Source: FLUQ01 sp031548325
GTDB lineage: Bacteria; Desulfobacterota; Desulfovibrionia; Desulfovibrionales; Desulfovibrionaceae
DNA: 15,494 nucleotides
Direction of reading: 5' to 3'
NCBI GenBank assembly: GCA_031548325.1
Contig: JAVBRE010000086.1
Location: 1 to 15,494 of the forward strand
Shown piece by piece: positions 1-7,142 of this stretch. The notes beneath the pieces were generated by a model. That model did no database searches. It saw nothing but the letters and a program-made list of their open reading frames with translations, and was not told where the DNA came from. Every line of letters begins with the position of its first letter. Positions within the stretch are counted from its first letter, which is position 1. Position numbers and translations under genes: made by a program.

Positions 1-377
1 TGATCCGCATATACGACATGGCCATGAACAATACCTGGGGGTATCTCGGCACCGGCTACGGCGCGCTGTACATTGTGGAACTCGCCGTCTTCGTGGCCCT
101 GCCCGCCCTGCTGTACGCCATGGGCACCCGCGAAAGGCGCCTCGGCTTCATTCAAAGCGCGTCGATTCTGGCCATCGCCGGCATCATTCTGAACCGCTTC
201 ATCATCTGCCTGGTGGCCTTCAACTGGCAGTTGCCTTCTGACGAGCGCTACTTCCCCAGCCTGATGGAAATCGGCATTTCCATCTTTGTGGTCACGCTCA
301 TCATCACGGCGTACCGGATCATCTGCACGCTGATGCCGGTGCTGCACGAGCACCCCGAGTATCGCGAAACGCATTAG
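1..377 (+). CDS. hmcC: HmcC-like membrane subunit, 5'-truncated (NrfD family)
   Basis: This is the C-terminal end of an integral membrane protein whose start lies left of the window. The frame (codons from base 3) is open to the edge, so the ATG at 18 is probably internal. About 124 residues are visible, with three hydrophobic segments, around the stretches ALYIVELAVFVALPALLYAM, ILAIAGIILNRFIICLVAF and GISIFVVTLIITAYRII. This suits the last helices of an NrfD-type quinone-interacting subunit. The call HmcC rests mostly on context: the next three genes match hmcD, hmcE and hmcF in order and size. In Desulfovibrio the Hmc complex is a transmembrane redox complex linking the periplasmic 16-haem cytochrome HmcA to cytoplasmic iron-sulfur subunits. 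It ends 8 bases before the next ATG, so it is co-transcribed. A related NrfD-containing complex cannot be excluded from this fragment alone. Confidence 0.75.
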   Translation, partial: IRIYDMAMNNTWGYLGTGYGALYIVELAVFVALPALLYAMGTRERRLGFIQSASILAIAGIILNRFIICLVAFNWQLPSDERYFPSLMEIGISIFVVTLIITAYRIICTLMPVLHEHPEYRETH

Positions 378-385
378 GAGAGTAT

Positions 386-529
386 ATGAACGGCGTTTTT
401 TACTCACTGCACAGCTTCATGCTGCACACCAAAAGCATCACCTACGTCCTGATGGGCATCGGCCTGGTGGCCCTGGCCTGCTTCTGGCTTTTTCTGAGCG
501 AACGCGACGAGGACATCAGGAAATTCTAA
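386..529 (+). CDS. hmcD: HmcD-like small single-pass membrane protein
   Basis: A 47-residue reading frame lies between hmcC and hmcE, with an AGGAG ribosome site (376-380) six bases before its ATG. Residues about 17-37 (ITYVLMGIGLVALACFWLFL) form one membrane helix, followed by a charged tail, SERDEDIRKF. D. vulgaris HmcD is a protein of about 5.8 kDa at the same operon position, and size, topology and order agree. Its precise role in the complex is unknown; small subunits like this usually help assembly or packing. It is easily missed because it is shorter than common annotation cut-offs. The gap to hmcE is 12 bases and carries an AAGGAG site. Confidence 0.75.
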   Translation: MNGVFYSLHSFMLHTKSITYVLMGIGLVALACFWLFLSERDEDIRKF

Positions 530-541
530 GGAGAAAGCCGT

Positions 542-1222
542 ATGCAAGGATTTTTGAGCGGACCCGGACTGATACTGTCGCTGCTCGTTTTTTTCGGCGG
601 CCTTGTCTGGCGGGGCGTATGGTATGTCAGGGGCCTTGACTGGCAGCTCGACAGGGTGGCTTACCGGCCCTACCTGGGCATGGGACTCAAGGGCGCGGCC
701 CACTCGGTGTACCGCTGGCTGGTGCCCTACGGCACCCACGGCTGGCGTTCGGCGCCTTTTTTCACCCTGTGCACCTTCGTCTTTCATCTGGGCGTCATTT
801 TCGTTCCCCTCTTTCTGCTCGGGCACAACACCCTGCTGAAACAGGCTCTGGGTTTTTCTTTGCCCTCCATGCCCCAGGCCCTGGCGGACGTTCTGACCAT
901 CGCAACCCTTGCGGCGGCCCTGGGCATCATTCTGCGCCGCCTGACCCTGCCGGAAGTGCGCCTTATGACCACCCGGCAGGACTGGACCGTTCTGGCCCTG
1001 GTCCTGGTCCCTTTTCTGACCGGGCTGCTGGTGGTTTGCAATGCCCCCGGCTACAATTTCTGGCTGATTCTGCACATGCTGAGCGGCGAAGTAATGCTGA
1101 TCGCGGCGCCTTTCACCAAACTGTCCCACATCGTACTTTTCTTCATGTCGCGCGGGCAGTTGGGCATGGACTACAGCATCAAACGCGGCGGCCGCTATCG
1201 CGGCCCCTGTTTCCCCTGGTAA
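542..1222 (+). CDS. hmcE: HmcE, cytochrome b-like membrane subunit
   Basis: This 226-residue polytopic membrane protein matches the roughly 25-kDa HmcE of Desulfovibrio in size and position. Hydrophobic segments fall at about residues 10-28, 72-94, 113-131, 148-167 and 172-202. Histidines in or next to helices (H82, H95, H178 and H196) are candidate ligands for b-type haem, as in the NarI/DsrM-like family to which HmcE is related; the ligand assignment is inference. The protein ends in a positively charged tail (IKRGGRYRGPCFPW), consistent with a cytoplasmic C-terminus. It would pass electrons between quinone or cytochrome partners and the iron-sulfur subunit HmcF, which begins 12 bases downstream. 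The start is supported by AAGGAG at 529-534, seven bases before the ATG. Confidence 0.85.
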   Translation: MQGFLSGPGLILSLLVFFGGLVWRGVWYVRGLDWQLDRVAYRPYLGMGLKGAAHSVYRWLVPYGTHGWRSAPFFTLCTFVFHLGVIFVPLFLLGHNTLLKQALGFSLPSMPQALADVLTIATLAAALGIILRRLTLPEVRLMTTRQDWTVLALVLVPFLTGLLVVCNAPGYNFWLILHMLSGEVMLIAAPFTKLSHIVLFFMSRGQLGMDYSIKRGGRYRGPCFPW

Positions 1223-1234
1223 AAGGAGCTCCCC

Positions 1235-2638
1235 ATGCCTGAAGGCATTTTGTGCAACAGGACGCCAGTAAATACGCAAGAAGCTCTGAAGGCGCTTTTG
1301 GCCGACAAGGGCGGCAAACAATACTACGCGGAAATGGAAGAGCTGGACGTGGACAGCGACGCCCTCTGGGCCTCCATCCAGAAATCGTGCAAGTCGCGCA
1401 CCATGACCTGGCTGGAAATCTGCGCCCGCTGCGGTCTGTGCGCTGACAGCTGCTTTTTCTACCGGGTCTCCAACCGCGACCCCAAACAGGTGCCCGCGTA
1501 CAAAATCCAGTCCACTCTCGGCGAAATCGTACGCAAAAAGGGCAAGGTCGACGGGGCCTTCATGCGGGCCGCCATGGAAGTGGCCTGGGCCAAATGCACC
1601 TGCTGCAACCGTTGCGGCACCTATTGCCCCCACGGCATCGACATGGGGGTCATGTTCAGCTATCTGCGCGGCCTGCTTTTCTCGCAGGGCTTCGTGCCCT
1701 GGGAACTGAAGATCGGTTCCGGCATGCATCGGGTGTACAAGGCCCAGATGGACGTCACCAGCGAAGACTGGGTGGACACCTGCGAATGGATGGTCGAAGA
1801 AAACTGCGAGGAATGGCCCAAGCTGGAAATTCCCGTGGACGTCGAAAACGCGGACATCATGTACACCCTCAACGCGCGCGAGCCCAAGCACTATCCAGAA
1901 GACGTGGCCGAAGCCGCCATTCTCTTTCATATCGCGGGCGAAAAATGGACCGTGCCCAGCGAAGGCTGGGAACAGACCTCTCTGGCCATGTTCGCCGGCG
2001 ACTGGGAAGCCTGCAAGAACAATGTGCTGAACGTATACGGCGCCATCGAGCGCCTGAAGCCCAAACGCGTGATCGGCACCGAATGCGGCCACGCCCACCG
2101 GGCCACGGTCATCGAAGGCCCGTACTGGGCCGGCCGGCCCGACGGCCGGCCCCCGGCCGAATACATCCACTACGTGCAGTGGCTGGCCGAGGCTTTGCGG
2201 ACGGGCAAGTTGAAAATCGATCCGGCCAAGCGCATCAAGGAACCGGTCACCTTGCAGGATTCCTGCAACTATGTGCGCAACCACGGACTTGCGAAATATA
2301 CCCGTGAAATCATCAGCTATCTTGCCGACGATTTCCGCGAAATGTGCCCCAACCGCGAAGATAACTACTGCTGCGGCGGAGGCGGCGGGCTGAACGGCAT
2401 CGGCAAGTTTCGCCACCAGCGCAACCTGGCGCTGATGACCAAGCGCGACCAGATTCTGGCTTCCGGCGCGAAAATGGTCATCGCGCCCTGCCACAACTGC
2501 TGGGACGCCATTCGCGACCTGGAGGAAGAGTACAAGGTCGGCATCAAGTGGTCCTTTCTCAAGCCGCTTGTACTCGGCATGGTCATCGTGCCGGATGATC
2601 TGAAGCCTCAGGATGCGGACGAGGACGAAGAAGAATAG
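1235..2638 (+). CDS. hmcF: HmcF, cytoplasmic [4Fe-4S]/CCG-domain protein (HdrD/DsrK-like)
   Basis: This 467-residue soluble iron-sulfur protein is close to the roughly 461-residue HmcF of D. vulgaris. Two ferredoxin-type cysteine sets are visible: C63-x2-C66-x2-C69-x3-C73, and C121-x2-C124-x2-C127-x3-C131 followed by proline. The C-terminal half carries a CCG domain: C344, the CCG at 379-381 in a glycine-rich loop, and C419-x2-C422. In heterodisulfide reductase relatives this motif holds a special [4Fe-4S] cluster at a disulfide-handling site. C284 (GTECGH) may come from a first, degenerate CCG repeat. It would be the cytoplasmic electron-exchange subunit of the Hmc complex; its physiological partner is not proven for the family. 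The start has a strong AAAGGAG site at 1222-1228. The C-terminus is very acidic (DADEDEEE). Confidence 0.87.
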   Translation: MPEGILCNRTPVNTQEALKALLADKGGKQYYAEMEELDVDSDALWASIQKSCKSRTMTWLEICARCGLCADSCFFYRVSNRDPKQVPAYKIQSTLGEIVRKKGKVDGAFMRAAMEVAWAKCTCCNRCGTYCPHGIDMGVMFSYLRGLLFSQGFVPWELKIGSGMHRVYKAQMDVTSEDWVDTCEWMVEENCEEWPKLEIPVDVENADIMYTLNAREPKHYPEDVAEAAILFHIAGEKWTVPSEGWEQTSLAMFAGDWEACKNNVLNVYGAIERLKPKRVIGTECGHAHRATVIEGPYWAGRPDGRPPAEYIHYVQWLAEALRTGKLKIDPAKRIKEPVTLQDSCNYVRNHGLAKYTREIISYLADDFREMCPNREDNYCCGGGGGLNGIGKFRHQRNLALMTKRDQILASGAKMVIAPCHNCWDAIRDLEEEYKVGIKWSFLKPLVLGMVIVPDDLKPQDADEDEEE

Positions 2639-2653
2639 CGCGAGGAACCTGCC

Positions 2654-2878
2654 ATGCCCTACGTGAACATCAAGGTGACAGGGGGCAAAGAAGCCCCCAC
2701 TGCGGAACAGAAGGCGGAACTTATCAAAAGGGCCACCCAGATGCTGGTCGACGTGCTGGGCAAAAACCCGGCCACCACTGTAGTGGTGATCGACGAAGTG
2801 GACATGGACAACTGGGGGGTCGGCGGCGAAAGCATAACCGTGCGCCGGGCCAGGGCCGCGGCGGAAGCCAAACGCTGA
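2654..2878 (+). CDS. 4-oxalocrotonate tautomerase-family protein
   Basis: This small protein of 74 residues has the tautomerase-family hallmark of proline directly after the start methionine (MPYVNIKV). Pro1, exposed after Met removal, is the catalytic base in 4-oxalocrotonate tautomerase. The fold-defining WGVGGE near residue 54 matches the FGIGGE of the family, with Trp in place of Phe50. By my alignment Arg11 is replaced by Lys and Arg39 by Val, and there is a three-residue insertion after position 11, so the classical 4-oxalocrotonate reaction is doubtful. The substrate is unknown. It starts 15 bases after hmcF with a GAGGA site (2641-2645), and a terminator follows at once, so it is the last gene of the hmc transcript. 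In D. vulgaris the corresponding place holds rrf1/rrf2. Confidence 0.85.
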   Translation: MPYVNIKVTGGKEAPTAEQKAELIKRATQMLVDVLGKNPATTVVVIDEVDMDNWGVGGESITVRRARAAAEAKR

Positions 2879-2915
2879 AAAAGCGAAGCGCCCCGAACGG
2901 GGCGCTTCGCTTTTT
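2878..2915. terminator. Bidirectional rho-independent terminator
   Basis: A perfect 17-bp inverted repeat (AAAAAGCGAAGCGCCCC, loop GAAC, then its complement) ends in TTTTT on both strands. It begins on the last base of the tautomerase stop codon and ends 10 bases before the stop codon of the convergent chemoreceptor gene, so it can terminate transcripts from both sides. Confidence 0.93.
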
Positions 2916-2925
2916 CATTTCCGTT

Positions 2926-4962
2926 CTATTTCCGCAAATCGCCCACAACCCCTTCCATCTTGCGGGTCAGGGCCGTCAGTTTCGCCAGCGCTTCCACGGA
3001 CTGAAGCATGGTGGCGGCGGTAGCTTCCGCCGTTGCCTGCACTTCCTCGGTATTGCGGCTGACCGCGCGGCTGGTGGCGGACTGCTCTTCAACCGCCGCG
3101 GCAATGGCCCTGACCTGACCGGCGGTTTCATCCACAATGGCCACGATTTCCTGTAGCGAAGAACCCGCCGTTTGAGCCAGTTCCGTGCTGCGCGCGACAG
3201 AATCGCTGGCTTCGCCCATGACCTGAAGGCTGGACACGGTATCGCGCTGGATGGCTCTCACCGCTTCGCCCACCTGCTGCGTGGCGTGCATGGTTTTTTC
3301 CGCCAACTTGCGCACCTCGTCGGCCACAACGGCGAAACCCCGCCCGGCTTCTCCGGCCCGCGCGGCTTCAATGGCCGCGTTCAGGGCCAGCAGGTTGGTC
3401 TGATCCGCGATGTCCGTAATAATGCCAAGGACTTCCCCTATGCTTTCGGCCCGACCGCCCAGCTGGCTCAAATTCTGTTGCAGCCTGCCGGTCGCCTGGC
3501 CCATTACGGTTATGGCGCCCAAGACCTGATTGACCACGCTCGCTCCGGAAAGAGCCTGCTGCCGCGCCTTTTCCGAGGACTCGGCCGCGATGCCCGCGTT
3601 GCGCGCGGCGTCAAGCACGGTTTGGTTCATCTGCCCCATGGCCGAGGCGGTTTCACCGGCTCGCGAGCGCTGAATTTCCGCCCCGCTGGAGGCATCGTCA
3701 ACCTGACCTTGCAGAACGGCGCAACTGGAAGTGACGTCCCGCATGATGGCCGACACCTGGTCGGCGGCCTGCTGCATGCCTTCCCGTTTGGCCTGCTCGG
3801 CCCTGGTCAGCGCGTCTTCGGCCTGCTGCATCGCTTCTTTGGCTTTTTCCGTCTGCACCGCGGCCTCGCGGGAATTGGCTTCCGCTTCCGCGATCATGCT
3901 TTTCAGCTTGCCCACCATTGTGCTCAGGGCCGCGGCCAGCTTGCCCAATTCGTCATTGCGCGCAAGATCCAGAGTCTGGTTGAGATCGCCGGAAGCCACG
4001 GCCTCCGCGAAGCGTACGCCCTTGTTCAGGCTGTTGATCACGGCCCGCACCAGCAGAGTGATTATCAGGATGGTCAGCATGATGGTGACGCCGCCCGCCA
4101 GCAGGCTCACGGTGCGCAGATGGTCGACCGGAGCCAGAAGTTCCGCTTCCGTGCCTGAAATGGCCACAGTCCAGCCCGTCACGGGTTCGTTGAAAAAACT
4201 GCACAGCTTGCGGGTATTGCCCCAGTCATAAAAAAAAGATCCCTTCTTTTCGCGGGCCATCCGCTGAAACACGGGGTTGGACAAAGCTTCTTTGCTGCCG
4301 ATCAATTTTTCGTCGGGGTGCATGATCAGGCCGCCTTCGCGGCTGAGCACGAAGGCGTAGCCGTCCTTGCCCAGACGGACGGGGTCCACATATTGTTCCG
4401 CGAAAGGCGGAATGTCGATGGCGCCATAGAGCACGCCCGCGACTTTTCCGTTCACTTCGATGGGAACCGACATGGCGGTGAACTGCTTGCCGGAAATGGC
4501 GCTGGTGGCCACAGAGGCCATGAACGGCCTGCCTTCCATGGCGTTTTTGAAATAATCCCGCGCGCCGAGGTTGGTGCCTATGGCGCTCGGCGTGCTGTTG
4601 GCGAGGGTCACTCCCTTGGGATCCAGCACTCCGATGCGCTGAAACAGGGGGTACTGCTTGCGCATCCCTTCCAGGTCCGCGCTGGCCGTTTGCTGCTCTT
4701 CAGGAGTCGCGCCGTCGACCAGCAGGGCCACAACGCCGGGACGCAGCGCCACGGCGTTCAGAGCCTTGTGCGTGTCGGCAAAGACCATGCCGATAATCTT
4801 GGTCAGCCCCTCGCCCCTGGCGGCGGCCTCGCGGCCGGCCGCCTCGCGCAGAGCTTCGCCGGCCATCGTGTACGATAACACGCCCGATGCCACAAGACCT
4901 ATGATCACAACAACGATGATCGGAACAAGCAGTTTGATTCCCAGCGTCCATTGCCGCTTCAT
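2926..4962 (-). CDS. Methyl-accepting chemotaxis protein with dCache sensor and HAMP
   Basis: This 678-residue chemoreceptor senses an extracytoplasmic ligand and controls CheA/CheW. Order: short cytoplasmic N-terminus; membrane helix about 11-33; periplasmic double-Cache-type sensor about 36-280 (motifs include FQRIGVLDPKG, GARDYFKNAMEG, GVLYGAIDI and GYAFVLSREGGLIMHPDEKLIG); second helix about 285-308; HAMP about 306-360; a long coiled coil; and the conserved signalling hairpin at about 510-550 (DQTNLLALNAAIEAARAGEAG). The C-terminus, VVGDLRK, lacks a CheR/CheB-docking pentapeptide, so it probably relies on other receptors for adaptation. The ligand cannot be read from sequence, although dCache receptors often bind amino or organic acids. 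A purine-rich GGGAGAAGAG site lies just upstream of the ATG. It is monocistronic, sharing its terminator with the hmc operon. Confidence 0.95.
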   Translation of the reverse strand: MKRQWTLGIKLLVPIIVVVIIGLVASGVLSYTMAGEALREAAGREAAARGEGLTKIIGMVFADTHKALNAVALRPGVVALLVDGATPEEQQTASADLEGMRKQYPLFQRIGVLDPKGVTLANSTPSAIGTNLGARDYFKNAMEGRPFMASVATSAISGKQFTAMSVPIEVNGKVAGVLYGAIDIPPFAEQYVDPVRLGKDGYAFVLSREGGLIMHPDEKLIGSKEALSNPVFQRMAREKKGSFFYDWGNTRKLCSFFNEPVTGWTVAISGTEAELLAPVDHLRTVSLLAGGVTIMLTILIITLLVRAVINSLNKGVRFAEAVASGDLNQTLDLARNDELGKLAAALSTMVGKLKSMIAEAEANSREAAVQTEKAKEAMQQAEDALTRAEQAKREGMQQAADQVSAIMRDVTSSCAVLQGQVDDASSGAEIQRSRAGETASAMGQMNQTVLDAARNAGIAAESSEKARQQALSGASVVNQVLGAITVMGQATGRLQQNLSQLGGRAESIGEVLGIITDIADQTNLLALNAAIEAARAGEAGRGFAVVADEVRKLAEKTMHATQQVGEAVRAIQRDTVSSLQVMGEASDSVARSTELAQTAGSSLQEIVAIVDETAGQVRAIAAAVEEQSATSRAVSRNTEEVQATAEATAATMLQSVEALAKLTALTRKMEGVVGDLRK

Positions 4963-5006
4963 GCCTCTTCTCCCGCATCGCGCGCATGCCGGTTGATACG
5001 CGCGAT

Positions 5007-5066
5007 ACTATATAAATTTATAAAAGAACAAGCCTACCCCTTATGGGCGGCGTATTGTTCTGTCAA
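5007..5066 (-). promoter_or_regulatory. Candidate promoter region of the chemoreceptor gene, with a 12-bp palindrome
   Basis: The 126-base gap upstream of the chemoreceptor is AT-rich against its surroundings. Reading the minus strand, a consensus TTGACA (5066-5061) has only a weak -10 (TAAGGG) at 17 bases. A better -10-like TATAGT (5012-5007) lies downstream with no good -35. Between them is a perfect palindrome, TATAAATTTATA (5011-5022), which could be an operator. The real start site cannot be chosen by eye. Confidence 0.4.
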
Positions 5067-5088
5067 TCTTTTTTATTGCGGAAAAACG

Positions 5089-6153
5089 TCAGGACGGACT
5101 GGACGCGTTTTGCTCCGCCCGCAACTGGCCGCAAGCGGCTTTGATGTCCTGCCCCTTGCTTTTGCGGACAATGGCCGTGATATGCTTGACTCGCAGGATG
5201 GCCGCAAAAGCTTCCACCCGCGCGGGATCGGGCGCGCTGTAGGGCGACCCTTCCACCGGGTTGTACAGGATCAGGTTCAGCTTGGCTTTCACCTTGGCCA
5301 TCAACTTCGCCAGAGCCCGCGCATGCTCCGGCCCGTCGTTGACTCCGCCCAGCAGCAGGTACTCAAAGGTCAGGCGCTCCCGCGTTTTGAGCGGGTAGCG
5401 GGCCAGAGTTTCCATCAGGTCGGGGAGTTTCCAGCGCGCGGCCGCCGGCATGATGCGGCTGCGCAGTTCCTGGTCCGGGGCGTGCAAAGACACGGCCAGA
5501 TAGGCAAGGCCGCTCTCCCCCAATTCCAGCAGGCCCTTTTCCAGGCCGCAGGTGGAAACCGTGATTCTGCGGGGAGAAAAAGCGAGACCCGGCTCACGGT
5601 TCAACGCTTCCAGGCTGCGCATGACCTCGCGCTGATTGAGCAACGGCTCCCCCATGCCCATAAACACCAGATTGCGCAAAAGGGGCGCATCGGCCTCTTC
5701 CCGCAGATATTCGCGGGCGACCAGCACCTGCCCCAAAATCTCGCCCATGCTCATGTTGCGGACAAAGCCCATATCGCCGGTCGCGCAAAAGGTGCAGCCC
5801 ATGGCGCAGCCCACCTGACAGGAAAGACATTGGGTCAGCCTGTCGGCCCCTTCTCGCGATTCGCTGGGAATGAGCACGGTTTCCACGCACTCCCCGTCGG
5901 CCAGACGCAACAGCAGCTTCACCGTGCCGTCAACGGACCTTTGCTCCGCCGCTATTTCCGGCCAGCGGATGGCGCAACGCTCTTCCAGCACGCGCCGGGT
6001 TTCTTTGGACACGTTGGTCATGGCGGCAAAAGTGCGGGCGCGTTTCTGCCACAGCCACTGCCAGACCTGTTCCGCGCGAAAGGCCGGCTGGCCGAGTTCG
6101 TCCCTCATAAAGGCCGCCAACTCGGCAAAGGAAAAATTCAGAATGTCGATCAT
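5089..6153 (-). CDS. rlmN: RlmN, 23S rRNA A2503 / tRNA A37 C2-methyltransferase
   Basis: This 354-residue radical-SAM enzyme adds a methyl group to C2 of A2503 in 23S rRNA and of A37 in some tRNAs. The radical-SAM cluster motif is C116-x3-C120-x2-C123 (CAMGCTFC). The two extra catalytic cysteines are present: C109 (in CLSCQVGC, equivalent to E. coli C118) and C341 (in AACGQLR, equivalent to C355). Other family signatures are NLVFMGMGEPLLN, ITVSTCG, AVSLHAP and NLILYNPVEGSPY. All residues needed for activity appear present, and the length is normal. It is second in a two-gene operon. Its AGGTGA ribosome site (reading leftward from about 6170) overlaps the TGA stop of the upstream Sel1 gene, and 12 bases separate the genes. 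No clear terminator follows it. Confidence 0.97.
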   Translation of the reverse strand: MIDILNFSFAELAAFMRDELGQPAFRAEQVWQWLWQKRARTFAAMTNVSKETRRVLEERCAIRWPEIAAEQRSVDGTVKLLLRLADGECVETVLIPSESREGADRLTQCLSCQVGCAMGCTFCATGDMGFVRNMSMGEILGQVLVAREYLREEADAPLLRNLVFMGMGEPLLNQREVMRSLEALNREPGLAFSPRRITVSTCGLEKGLLELGESGLAYLAVSLHAPDQELRSRIMPAAARWKLPDLMETLARYPLKTRERLTFEYLLLGGVNDGPEHARALAKLMAKVKAKLNLILYNPVEGSPYSAPDPARVEAFAAILRVKHITAIVRKSKGQDIKAACGQLRAEQNASSPS

Positions 6154-6165
6154 GGGTAAAAAAAA

Positions 6166-6852
6166 TCACCTGCCGGGCCGGATTGACAGTTCCCGCCTGG
6201 CTTCGGGCATGCCCGCGTCCGCCGCCTTCTGAAAATAGGCCCGCGCCTTGGCCGGATCTTTGGGCAAGCCCTTGCCCGTCTTGTACATAAGCCCCAATTC
6301 GTAAGCCGCGCCGGGGTGCCCTTTGTCCGCGGCCGCGTTAAACCAGCGCAGGGCTCCCGCCATATCCTTGGGCGCGCCGTCGCCGGAACGCAGCATCTGC
6401 GCCAGACCGAACATAGCTTCCGCCTGGCCGTGGTTCGCGGCCTTCGTCCACCAGTCGCGGACGACGGCCGCATTGCGCGGCCCCAGCAGAGCACGGTAGT
6501 GAAGCAAGCCCAGATGGTACTGAGCCTCGGGGAAATTCGCCTTGGCCGCCCGGGTCCACCATTTGGCTGCCGTTTCGGGGCTTTGGGGCATGCCGTGACC
6601 GCGGACGGCCATAAGTCCCAGGGCGAAAGCCGCCTGGGGATCGCCCGATTCGGCAAGGGGCGTCAATTGCTTTATGGCTCCGGCGTAGTCCCTTCTTTCA
6701 TAAGCCTGGGATGCCGAACGCAAAACGGCCTGCGCCGCCGGGTTCGAGGCCGGCGCGGCCTTCGGGGCCTGGGGCGGCTTGGGGGCCGGCGCGGCATAGG
6801 CGGCGGGGCCGGCCAGCAGCAGACACAACATCAACAAAACCGGAATGCGCAT
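6166..6852 (-). CDS. Secreted Sel1/TPR-like repeat protein
   Basis: I place the start at the ATG ending at 6852, giving 228 residues, because an AGGAG site sits 8 bases upstream and a typical signal peptide follows (MRIPVLLMLCLLLAG, cleavage probably after AYA at residue 20). The frame is open 180 bases further up, but that stretch has no convincing start. A proline/alanine-rich linker follows, then about four Sel1-type helical repeats recognised by recurring A-x-x-x-L-G-x-M or L blocks (AAFALGLMAVRGHGM, AQYHLGLLHYRA, AMFGLAQMLRSGDGA, AAYELGLMYKTGKGL) and W[WF]xxAAxxG segments. Sel1 repeats are protein-protein scaffolds; the partner is unknown. It is likely exported to the periplasm. It precedes rlmN by 12 bases on one transcript, though no functional link is evident. 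Confidence 0.88.
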   Translation of the reverse strand: MRIPVLLMLCLLLAGPAAYAAPAPKPPQAPKAAPASNPAAQAVLRSASQAYERRDYAGAIKQLTPLAESGDPQAAFALGLMAVRGHGMPQSPETAAKWWTRAAKANFPEAQYHLGLLHYRALLGPRNAAVVRDWWTKAANHGQAEAMFGLAQMLRSGDGAPKDMAGALRWFNAAADKGHPGAAYELGLMYKTGKGLPKDPAKARAYFQKAADAGMPEARRELSIRPGR

Positions 6853-7142
6853 GAAGCCAACTCCTGCAAAAACTCTCATGGCTCTCGATACCAGCTTGCC
6901 GCCGAATGGTAAACACATGGGCGCATTGTCGCCGGCAAAAAAGAATGATCCCCGGTTGCCGCCGGCGTATCCGACATTTCGTGACGGAGCCTGAACTGAC
7001 GCAGGTGCGCGCTGATGGCCAAAATCAAACATGGCGGGCCAAAATCGGTTTCCAGTTAGACCGGCTTGACCTTTGCGGGCAAAAAGCGCTTCAAGTTGAC
7101 ATCAGTTGATCAGGCGTGATAGTTTTATAGATATACGGATGA
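6853..7142. other. Divergent intergenic region (290 bases)
   Basis: This is the largest gap in the window, between the leftward sel1-rlmN pair and the rightward HTH gene. It must hold promoters in both directions. The rightward one is proposed at 7096-7125. For the leftward transcript I see only weak matches, for example TTGCCG near 6940 with TGTTTA after 17 bases. Nothing resembling an RNA gene or mobile element is visible. Confidence 0.5.
7096..7125 (+). promoter_or_regulatory. Candidate promoter of the HTH gene with direct repeats
   Basis: A consensus -35 TTGACA (7096-7101) is followed after 16-18 bases by poor -10 candidates (GATAGT at 7118-7123 or TAGTTT at 7120-7125) in an AT-rich patch. 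The -35 overlaps two direct repeats, AGTTGAcAT at 7094 and AGTTGAtCA at 7104, spaced 10 bases (one helical turn) apart. They might bind a regulator such as the HTH protein encoded just downstream. Confidence 0.4.

Noticed and set aside
404..2494. 696-codon open frame on the minus strand opposite hmcD, hmcE and hmcF
   Set aside because: It is antisense to three well-supported genes. Long antisense frames are expected in GC-rich coding DNA, and the translation is low-complexity (His/Gln/Gly/Ala-rich) with no domain.
3172..4158. 328-codon plus-strand frame over the chemoreceptor
   Set aside because: It is antisense to the conserved signalling and HAMP region; its protein is His/Gly/Arg-rich and shows no family.
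4951..6159. 402-codon plus-strand frame over rlmN
   Set aside because: rlmN on the other strand has all catalytic residues; this frame is a by-product of its codon use.
6853..7032. 60-codon N-terminal extension of the Sel1 protein
   Set aside because: The signal peptide and AGGAG site fit the ATG ending at 6852; the extension would bury the signal peptide and has no ribosome site.
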